From Coriobacteriales bacterium (GTDB lineage: Bacteria > Actinomycetota > Coriobacteriia > Coriobacteriales > UBA8131): a stretch of 12,720 bases of DNA. Shown here piece by piece: positions 7,051-12,720 of the stretch. Below the pieces are notes generated by a model. It had not been told where the DNA came from and did not search any database. It saw only the letters and a list, made by a program, of their open reading frames with translations. The stretch covers positions 1 to 12,720 of the forward strand of contig JAITTM010000072.1 in the NCBI GenBank assembly GCA_031286975.1. Reading direction: 5' to 3'. Numbering within the stretch: position 1 is the first letter of the stretch; each line of letters opens with the position of its first letter. Made by a program: the position numbers and the translations under genes.

Positions 7051-8568
7051 ATGGCTTTTTTCTATGATGATGCGGCACACACATTCAATGAGTATCTGCT
7101 TGTTCCCGGGTACTCATCATCGGACTGTATCCCTGCGGCTGTCGACCTCAGCGTGCCCCTGGTTAAGTTCAGCAAGGGAGAAGCGGCGCCGCTCACCCTG
7201 AAGATCCCCATGGTATCCGCCATCATGCAGTCCGTGTCCAACGATACCATGGCAATAGCGCTCGCCCGTGAAGGCGGGCTTTCTTTTATCTACAGCGCCC
7301 AGAGCATCGAGGATCAGGCAGCGATGGTGTTTCGCGTCAAGGACTTCAAGGCAGGCTTTGTGCTAAGCGACTCCAATGTCGCACCCGACGCGACCCTTGA
7401 GGACGTGGTGAAGCTCAAGGAGGCATCGGGGCATTCGACCATGCCGGTGACCCACGACGGCTCCCCCCACGGCAAGATCGTGGGCATCATCACCAGTCGA
7501 GATTACCGCTTGAGCCGCATGGCGCTCGATACAGTGGTCTCCGAGTTCATGACCCCGCGCGAGAAGTTGGTGACAGCTTCCGCCACAACCAGCCTGCGCG
7601 AGGCCAATGATATCATCTGGGATCACAAGCTCAACGCCCTGCCCATCGTGGACGAGCACGACCATCTGCTCTACATGGTGTTTCGCAAAGATTATGATTC
7701 GCACAAGGAGAACCCCCTTGAAAACCTCGACTCACAGAAGCGCTATCTGGTGGGCGCGGGTATCAACACGCATGATTACGTCGATCGCGTCGGGCCGCTG
7801 CTTGAAGCTGGCGCTGACGTGCTCTGCATCGACTCCTCCGAGGGCTTCTCGGAATGGCAGAGCAGGACGCTCGCCTTCATCAAGGGCGAATACGGCCCCG
7901 ATGTCTTGGTGGGCGCCGGCAATGTGGTCGACCGCGAGGGCTTCCGCTTCTTGGCTGAGGCGGGCGCCGACTTCATCAAGGTGGGTATTGGCGGCGGCTC
8001 CATCTGCATCACCCGCGAGCAGAAGGGCATCGGTCGCGGGCAGGCAACCAGCGTCATCGAGGTGGCGGCGGAGCGCAACCGCTACTTCAAGGAGACGGGC
8101 ATCTACATCCCTATCTGCAGTGACGGCGGCATCGTCTACGACCACCATATGACCTTGGCTTTGGCCATGGGTGCCGACTTCATGATGCTGGGGCGCTACT
8201 TCGCCCGCTTTGACGAGAGCCCCACTGCCAAGGTCAACGTCAACGGCAACTACATGAAGGAGTATTGGGGCGAAGGCAGCGCGCGTGCCCGCAACTGGCA
8301 GCGCTACCACAGCGGTGGCACCGCCAAGCTCAGCTTCGAGGAGGGCGTGGACTCCTACGTGCCCTACGCCGGAGCGCTCAAGGACAACGTGGGTCTCACG
8401 CTGGCCAAGATTCGCTCGACCATCTGCAATTGCGGGGCCCTCACCATCCCCGAGTTCCAGCAGAAGGCCAAACTCACGCTCATCAGTTCCACTTCGATCC
8501 TTGAGGGCGGTGCCCATGACGTCGTGCTCAAAGACCAGGTAGCCGCCTTCCCCACAAGCTTCAGATAG
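7051..8568 (+). CDS. guaB: IMP dehydrogenase, Tritrichomonas-like type
   Basis: 505 residues. It oxidises IMP to XMP with NAD+, the committed step of guanine nucleotide synthesis, in the cytoplasm. The catalytic loop [20 protein letters not shown] (312-331) contains active-site Cys319; Asp261 lies in the NAD region, Asp358 in SDGG binds the IMP ribose, and flap residues Arg418-Tyr419 in RNWQRY activate water. A pair of CBS motifs occupies roughly 95-220 ([11 protein letters not shown] and [12 protein letters not shown]). The sequence around the active site and flap matches, as I recall it, the Tritrichomonas foetus enzyme, down to the same residue numbers (Cys319, Arg418, Tyr419). ATG 7051 is chosen for its strong AAAGGAG; upstream in-frame extension would run through the divergent gene. 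The stop codon overlaps the leuS ribosome site, so the two genes form an operon. Confidence 0.97.
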   Translation: MAFFYDDAAHTFNEYLLVPGYSSSDCIPAAVDLSVPLVKFSKGEAAPLTLKIPMVSAIMQSVSNDTMAIALAREGGLSFIYSAQSIEDQAAMVFRVKDFKAGFVLSDSNVAPDATLEDVVKLKEASGHSTMPVTHDGSPHGKIVGIITSRDYRLSRMALDTVVSEFMTPREKLVTASATTSLREANDIIWDHKLNALPIVDEHDHLLYMVFRKDYDSHKENPLENLDSQKRYLVGAGINTHDYVDRVGPLLEAGADVLCIDSSEGFSEWQSRTLAFIKGEYGPDVLVGAGNVVDREGFRFLAEAGADFIKVGIGGGSICITREQKGIGRGQATSVIEVAAERNRYFKETGIYIPICSDGGIVYDHHMTLALAMGADFMMLGRYFARFDESPTAKVNVNGNYMKEYWGEGSARARNWQRYHSGGTAKLSFEEGVDSYVPYAGALKDNVGLTLAKIRSTICNCGALTIPEFQQKAKLTLISSTSILEGGAHDVVLKDQVAAFPTSFR

Positions 8569-8576
8569 GACACAGC

Positions 8577-11132
8577 ATGTATCAGTACGACCCGCAGCAG
8601 ATAGAGCCCCAATGGCAAGCCCACTGGGAGAAGACCAGGCTTTACTCCGTGACAGAAGACGCCACCAAGCCCAACTACTACGCGCTTGAGATGTTTCCCT
8701 ACCCCTCGGGCGACGTGCATATGGGGCATGTGCGCAACTACAGCATCGGCGATGTGGTGAGCCGCTACAAGCGTATGCGTGGCTATAACGTGCTGCACCC
8801 CATTGGCTGGGACTCCTTTGGCCTTCCGGCAGAGAACGCCGCCATCAAGCAGGATTCAACACCCGGTAGCTGGACCTATGCCAACATCGACCGCCAGCGC
8901 GCCTCTCTCAAGCGCCTGGGTTTCTCCTACGATTGGGACCGCACGGTCGTTACCAGCGACGTGGAGTACTACGGCTGGGGTCAGTGGATATTCCTCAAAC
9001 TCTGGCAGATGGGCCTGGTCGAGCGCCGCAGTTCTCCGGTTAACTGGTGCCCTTCCTGCAAAACGGTGCTTGCCAACGAGCAGGTGCTGGGCGACGGCGT
9101 GTGCTGGCGCTGCAAGAGCCCCGTTGAGCGCCAGGAGCTCGAGCAGTGGTTCTTCAAGATCACCGATTACGCGCAGGAGTTGCTGGATGATCTCGACACG
9201 CTGCCCGGTTGGCCGGAGCGCGTCAAGCAGATGCAGGCCAACTGGATAGGTCGCAGTGTCGGTGCCGAGATCGACTTCACGCTCTGCGATGCGGCTGGCG
9301 AGCCCACAGACGAGACGATAACGGTGTTCACCACCCGGCCGGACACCCTCTTTGGCTGCTCGTTCTTCCTGCTGGCACCCGAGCATCCGCTGGTGCGTGA
9401 GTTCGTTGTCGACACGGAGCACGAAGTCGCGGTGACCCGTGTTGTCGAGTATTCGGCTGCGGCGACTGCCGTTGAGCGCTCCAAAGGCGAGCGGGAGAAG
9501 ATCGGCGCCTTTACCGGTCGCTATGTGCTCAACCCCATCAACGGCAGGAAGGTGCCCATCTGGATAGCGGACTACGTGATGATGGACTATGGCACCGGTG
9601 CCGTCATGGCGGTGCCCAGCGGTGACCAGCGCGATTTCGAGTTCGCCCGTACTTACGACCTGCCCATCCCACCCGTCGTTGTACCAGAGGATGACTCGCT
9701 TTACCAGCAACTGGCAACACAACAGGAGCGTGTGCGAGATGACGTGCCTTGGCAGACCGCCTACGACGGGCCCGGCAGCATGGTTCAGAGCGGTACGTTC
9801 ACCGGCCTGCCTGGTGGTAAGGGCTCCGCGGGTGCGGATGCCGTTGTTGCCCGCTTGCAGGAGCTCGGTGTGGGCAGGCCAACCGTCAACTTCCGCCTGC
9901 GCGACTGGCTTATCTCGCGTCAGCGCTACTGGGGCAATCCCATCCCGGCTATCTATTGCGCGCATTGCGGCATCGTGCCGGTGCCGGAGCAAGATCTGCC
10001 CGTCATTCTCCCCAAGGATGTGGACGTTGCCAAGGGAGAGACACTGGCGAGTCGTCCCGAGTTCTACGAGGTGAGCTGCCCCGTGTGCGGTGGCTCGGCG
10101 CATCGCGAGACCGACACAATGGACACCTTTACTTGCTCGAGCTGGTACTATCTGCGTTATACCGACCCGCATAACCCTGCGCTGCCCTTCGCGCGCGAGA
10201 CGGTGGACGGATGGATGCCAGTCGACCAGTATATCGGCGGCATCGAACACGCCATCCTGCACCTGCTGTACTCGCGGTTCTTCACCAAGGCGCTGCGCGA
10301 CGCAGGGCTGCTGGGCTTTGACGAACCCTTCACCAACCTGCTCACGCAGGGCATGGTCAAGCTCAACGGCGAGGTCATGAGCAAGTCGAAGGGCAACGTC
10401 ATCGCGCCCGAGGACATGATCGTGCGCTATGGTGCCGATGCCCTGCGCCTCTACATCCTCTTCATGGCACCGCCCGACAAGGATCTGGAGTGGTCGCAGG
10501 AGGGGCTTGAGGGTATCTTCCGCTTTGTCAATCGCGTGTGGCGCGCCGTCTTCGACCTGTTGGGTGAGACGGTCTTTGACGAGGAGGGCAACCAGCTCTC
10601 CGTCTATGATGAGAGCTTGGATGCCGTCGCCGCGAGCGCGCGCGGCAAGGAGCTCAACCGCGAGCTGCACCGCGTGATTGGCAAGGTCTCAAGCGACATC
10701 GACCGCTTCAACTTCAATACTGCCATCAGCGCCATCATGGAGCTGGTCAACACGGTATCCGCCTACCTTAAGGTGCCGGTTGCCCTGCGTGACGCGGAGC
10801 TGACGGCACGCGCCGCTCGCAGCCTGGTGCTGCTGATTGCCCCCCTGGCACCGCATATGGCCGAGGAGCTCTGGCACAGCGTGCTGGGCTGCGAGGGCAG
10901 CGTGCACCTGCAGGCATGGCCCGAGCACGACCCCTCGCAGGCGGTGGACGATACCGTGGAGCTCGCGGTGCAGGTCAACGGCAAGGTGCGCGCCCGCATT
11001 GTGGTTGCCGCAGACGCCGCAGACGCCGCGGTGCGCGAGGCAGCCCTTGTCGCCGTAGCCACCGTGCTTGGGGAGAAACCCGTGCGCAAGGTGGTGGTGG
11101 TTCCCGGCAAGCTGGTGAGCGTTGTCGTGTAG
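8577..11132 (+). CDS. leuS: Leucyl-tRNA synthetase
   Basis: 851 residues, normal for bacterial LeuRS. It charges tRNA-Leu using ATP. HIGH-type motif HMGH at 48-51 within [17 protein letters not shown]-type motif VMSKS at 600-604. Zinc-binding cysteines Cys158, Cys161, Cys176 and Cys179 sit just before the CP1 editing insertion. The editing site has TTRPDT at 252-257 and GTGAVMAVP (339-347) followed by Asp350 in SGDQRD; many LeuRS have His before this Asp, here Gly349. The C-terminal part has the tRNA-anticodon binding helical domain and a short Ala/Asp-rich stretch (about 810-818). The start lies 8 bp after guaB, and its ribosome site (ATAGGA) overlaps the guaB stop, implying translational coupling. 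Confidence 0.98.
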   Translation: MYQYDPQQIEPQWQAHWEKTRLYSVTEDATKPNYYALEMFPYPSGDVHMGHVRNYSIGDVVSRYKRMRGYNVLHPIGWDSFGLPAENAAIKQDSTPGSWTYANIDRQRASLKRLGFSYDWDRTVVTSDVEYYGWGQWIFLKLWQMGLVERRSSPVNWCPSCKTVLANEQVLGDGVCWRCKSPVERQELEQWFFKITDYAQELLDDLDTLPGWPERVKQMQANWIGRSVGAEIDFTLCDAAGEPTDETITVFTTRPDTLFGCSFFLLAPEHPLVREFVVDTEHEVAVTRVVEYSAAATAVERSKGEREKIGAFTGRYVLNPINGRKVPIWIADYVMMDYGTGAVMAVPSGDQRDFEFARTYDLPIPPVVVPEDDSLYQQLATQQERVRDDVPWQTAYDGPGSMVQSGTFTGLPGGKGSAGADAVVARLQELGVGRPTVNFRLRDWLISRQRYWGNPIPAIYCAHCGIVPVPEQDLPVILPKDVDVAKGETLASRPEFYEVSCPVCGGSAHRETDTMDTFTCSSWYYLRYTDPHNPALPFARETVDGWMPVDQYIGGIEHAILHLLYSRFFTKALRDAGLLGFDEPFTNLLTQGMVKLNGEVMSKSKGNVIAPEDMIVRYGADALRLYILFMAPPDKDLEWSQEGLEGIFRFVNRVWRAVFDLLGETVFDEEGNQLSVYDESLDAVAASARGKELNRELHRVIGKVSSDIDRFNFNTAISAIMELVNTVSAYLKVPVALRDAELTARAARSLVLLIAPLAPHMAEELWHSVLGCEGSVHLQAWPEHDPSQAVDDTVELAVQVNGKVRARIVVAADAADAAVREAALVAVATVLGEKPVRKVVVVPGKLVSVVV

Positions 11133-11181
11133 CCATGCGCTACGCGTCAGGAATGCGCTCAGGTTCAAGAGAGGGGCGGCA

Positions 11182-11940
11182 ATGATGACTTCAGAATCGA
11201 GCACAGCGGGGCGCATCGACTCCTTTGTGCTCAAGATTATCGCCATCGTCGCGATGACCGCCGACCACATCGGCACGGTGTTCGCCCCACAACTGCCGAT
11301 GTGGGGCAAGGTTGCGCTGTTCGCGCCGGGCGGCTTGACCTTTCCCATCATGGCCTTCCTTCTCACCGTGGGTTACCAGCACACGCGCAACGTGCGCAAA
11401 TACATACAGCGGTTGTTCGTCTTTGCGCTTATCGCCATCGTGCCCTTCTGGTGGGCGCTTATGCCACAGCTCAACGTGCTGTTCACGCTGCTCATGGGGC
11501 TCATCATCATCTACCTGTACGACCACCTCAAAAACAGACTGCTCTTTGTGCTGGCGCTGTTGGTGGCCATCATTGCGACGGGTTGGTGCGACTGGAGTTA
11601 CGTGGGTGTGCCCATGATCCTGTGTTACCACATCATCAGGCATCCCGTTCGACGGGTGGTTTTTCCTGTCGCTCTCATGTGGTTCACTTGGATACTTGAA
11701 CTCCTGCTCCTGTCTGTGGCGGGCACCAGCCCTATCCAAAGCGTGCTCTTTGTCAATCTGCCGGGGATTGCCTATGTCTTTGTGGGCTGCACCCTTACCA
11801 TTCCTCTGTTGCTCAGCTACAACGGCAGGCGCGGGGCGCCACTCAAGTACTTCTTCTACGCGTATTATCCGGCGCATCTGGCGCTGCTCGCCCTTATCCG
11901 CCTGCTCGCTTTAGGCGATGGCGGCTTTTACGGCTGGTAG
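11182..11940 (+). CDS. TraX-family multi-pass membrane protein
   Basis: 252 residues from ATG 11182 (a second ATG follows at 11185), with GAGGGG 5-8 bp upstream; a further upstream ATG at 11122 overlaps leuS and lacks a ribosome site. Family signature: LKIIAIVAMTADHIG (17-31), then FPIMAFLLTVGYQHTRN (54-70), and near the end KYFFYAYYPAHL (222-233). About eight hydrophobic segments are seen (near 17-35, 52-65, 76-93, 97-113, 119-133, 141-152, 160-180, 190-212 and a last one). The family is named after F-plasmid TraX, which acetylates pilin, but most chromosomal members are of unknown function and probably acyltransferase-like; there are no conjugation genes here. It starts 49 bp after leuS and is likely part of the same transcript. 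Confidence 0.85.
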   Translation: MMTSESSTAGRIDSFVLKIIAIVAMTADHIGTVFAPQLPMWGKVALFAPGGLTFPIMAFLLTVGYQHTRNVRKYIQRLFVFALIAIVPFWWALMPQLNVLFTLLMGLIIIYLYDHLKNRLLFVLALLVAIIATGWCDWSYVGVPMILCYHIIRHPVRRVVFPVALMWFTWILELLLLSVAGTSPIQSVLFVNLPGIAYVFVGCTLTIPLLLSYNGRRGAPLKYFFYAYYPAHLALLALIRLLALGDGGFYGW

Positions 11941-12013
11941 CTTACCGGTCAGAGCAGGGATCAGACCGATACCGCTGGTAGGGCTGGTGGGCTTGCGTTT
12001 GGCGAGTGTGCGC

Positions 12014-12042
12014 TTGCCTAAGCGGGCACACACCAGTAGAAT
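12014..12042 (+). promoter_or_regulatory. Promoter of the tRNA-Val gene
   Basis: TTGCCT (12014-12019) and TAGAAT (12037-12042) are separated by exactly 17 bp, a near-consensus sigma-70-type pair. The -10 ends 18 bp before the first base of the tRNA, giving a leader of about 10-12 bases. Confidence 0.7.
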
Positions 12043-12060
12043 AGCAACGCGTACTACTAC

Positions 12061-12135
12061 GGGCGTTTGGCTCAGCGGGAGAGCACTTCCTTCACACGGA
12101 AGGGGTCATCGGTTCAAATCCGGTAACGCCCACCA
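12061..12135 (+). tRNA. tRNA-Val (anticodon CAC)
   Basis: A complete cloverleaf folds by eye: acceptor GGGCGTT pairing with AACGCCC, D-arm GCTC/GAGC, anticodon stem CTTCC/GGAAG with loop TTCACAC (anticodon CAC, reading GUG valine codons), a 5-base variable loop, T-arm ATCGG/CCGGT with loop TTCAAAT, discriminator A, and an encoded CCA end at 12133-12135. All stems pair, so the gene looks functional. Its 3' end overlaps the 3' end of the recombinase gene on the other strand. Confidence 0.97.
12114..12135. other. Candidate attachment-site core at the tRNA-Val 3' end
   Basis: The T-loop, T-stem, acceptor strand and CCA of the tRNA are also the last codons and stop of the recombinase gene. A recombinase ending at an intact tRNA 3' end is the usual layout of an element integrated at a tRNA gene. 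The exact core cannot be set from one boundary. Inference. Confidence 0.45.
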
Positions 12136-12720
12136 AACACAAATTGTGCGAACCCTGGTATTTTTGTATATGCCAGGGTCTCGCTATTCATTTTTGTGTA
12201 GTTGTATTCGATGGTGGTATGCGTTTCTGAAACTGCAACCCGGTACACAAAATCGTCCAAAATTCGATTCTTTTTGCTCTTGTCGTTTGTGCCGTCGCTC
12301 AGAAGATCTTCAATGAAAAACTGCATAAGGTCTCTGCTGGGCGGCTCTTGTCTGATGAGCTCATTAGCAATCTCTGTGGTCAACGATGCGTGCTCCTTGC
12401 GCAGTGATTCAAGCCGCTCGCGGATATCACTATCGGTACCAGTTTCTAAAAAACCTATGAGGTTTTTTTGGCGGCGCTCGTTTTCTCGCTTGGCGGCCTT
12501 GAGTTCGTCAACGCGCACATGATCGACGTCCTGCTTGGCATAAGCCTCCAGTGCGTCAAGGAGCTCGCTGAGAACGGCCTCGTCTTCAAAGTATTCGACT
12601 GTCTTCTCAAAGACATAGTCTTCAAGTTCAGCAACGGGGATGCGCTTTGTGTTGCAGTCATTCTTCTTGTTGATTCCACCACTACAGGCGAAGTAACGGT
12701 GCACTTTGCCACTGTGTGAT
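12114..12720 (-). CDS. Large serine recombinase, C-terminal part (continues past the right edge)
   Basis: 201 residues are visible and the frame stays open to the window edge, so the N-terminal catalytic domain lies outside. Seen: SHSGKVHRYFACSGG, then NDC, then KRIPVAELEDYVFE, the second half of a recombinase zinc-ribbon with two of its expected four cysteines; then a long charged, heptad-like region (about visible residues 60-125) fitting the coiled-coil of large serine integrases. It would catalyse insertion and excision of a mobile element. An internal GTG at 12704 is not the real start. The last residues GGRYRI and the TGA stop are encoded by the antisense of the tRNA-Val 3' end. Base composition is clearly more AT-rich than guaB-leuS, consistent with foreign DNA. 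The family assignment rests on the C-terminal pattern only. Confidence 0.8.
   Translation of the reverse strand, partial: SHSGKVHRYFACSGGINKKNDCNTKRIPVAELEDYVFEKTVEYFEDEAVLSELLDALEAYAKQDVDHVRVDELKAAKRENERRQKNLIGFLETGTDSDIRERLESLRKEHASLTTEIANELIRQEPPSRDLMQFFIEDLLSDGTNDKSKKNRILDDFVYRVAVSETHTTIEYNYTKMNSETLAYTKIPGFAQFVFGGRYRI
12152..12179. repeat. Near-perfect 10-bp inverted repeat just past the tRNA gene
   Basis: ACCCTGGTAT (12152-12161) and ATGCCAGGGT (12170-12179) pair at 9 of 10 positions plus a possible G-T, around an 8-base T-rich loop. It begins 16 bases after the tRNA CCA and lies inside the recombinase coding end. It could end tRNA transcription (no tight T-run follows the stem) or be a recombinase binding site. 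Confidence 0.5.

Noticed and set aside
7732..8517. 261-codon minus-strand open frame
   Set aside because: It is antisense to the most conserved part of guaB and has no domain pattern.
8856..10670. 604-codon open frame on the minus strand
   Set aside because: It lies wholly antisense to leuS, whose sequence is unmistakable, and its translation has no recognisable motif. GC-rich genes commonly give long open antisense frames.
11182..11940. TraX match as evidence for a conjugative element
   Set aside because: Chromosomal TraX-family proteins are common, and no relaxase, coupling or secretion genes are present in the window.
12006..12031. Hairpin GTGTGCGCTT / AAGCG-GG-CACAC as a terminator of the guaB-leuS run
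   Set aside because: It has a two-base bulge, no T-run follows, and its loop carries the -35 of the tRNA promoter, so a terminator here is not supported.
1..12720. CRISPR array, rRNA or insertion sequence
   Set aside because: No regularly spaced repeats, rRNA segments or transposase with terminal repeats were seen on either strand.

Overview
The window looks like a chromosomal segment of an anaerobic actinobacterium of the Coriobacteriia, most likely Eggerthellaceae. This is inferred, not proven. The reasons are a Tat-exported flavoprotein reductase paired with a small multiheme cytochrome lipoprotein, a many-helix membrane protein ending in a LuxR-type DNA-binding domain (a form much expanded in Eggerthella and relatives), and moderately high GC in the housekeeping genes. 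No species can be named from the sequence alone.

Left part (1-4361): a putative anaerobic respiratory module. On the minus strand a Tat lipoprotein flavoprotein (631-2331) is followed 47 bp later by a pentaheme-or-more cytochrome c lipoprotein (1-583, cut by the left edge). The cytochrome would hand electrons from the membrane to the flavoprotein, which would reduce an unknown organic acceptor. Divergent to it is a soluble NarL-type histidine kinase (2558-3739) overlapping its response regulator (3732-4361). The 226 bp between the two transcription units holds several inverted repeats, including a perfect 7-2-7 palindrome (2427-2442) with NarL-box geometry. The simplest reading is a two-component system controlling its neighbouring reductase.

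Middle (4362-6869): a three-cluster iron-sulfur protein (4550-5233; CDGSH, a ferredoxin-like middle domain, CDGSH) converges with a membrane-anchored LuxR-type regulator (5298-6869, minus). An exact 16-bp tandem duplication covers the stop codon of the iron-sulfur gene.

Right-centre (7051-11940): a tightly packed housekeeping run of IMP dehydrogenase (guaB, strikingly like the Tritrichomonas foetus enzyme), leucyl-tRNA synthetase (leuS) whose ribosome binding site overlaps the guaB stop, and a TraX-family membrane protein.

Right end (12014-12720): a tRNA-Val(CAC) gene with its own promoter. The C-terminal part of a large serine recombinase arrives from the right on the minus strand, and its last codons and stop are the antisense of the tRNA 3' end. 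This looks like the boundary of an element integrated at the tRNA gene, with the rest of the element beyond the window.

No gene-free stretch exceeds 300 bases. The longest are 2332-2557 (operator-rich), 4362-4549 (only weak GC-rich inverted repeats), 6870-7050 (divergent promoter region) and 11941-12060 (tRNA promoter). No CRISPR array, insertion sequence or rRNA was seen.
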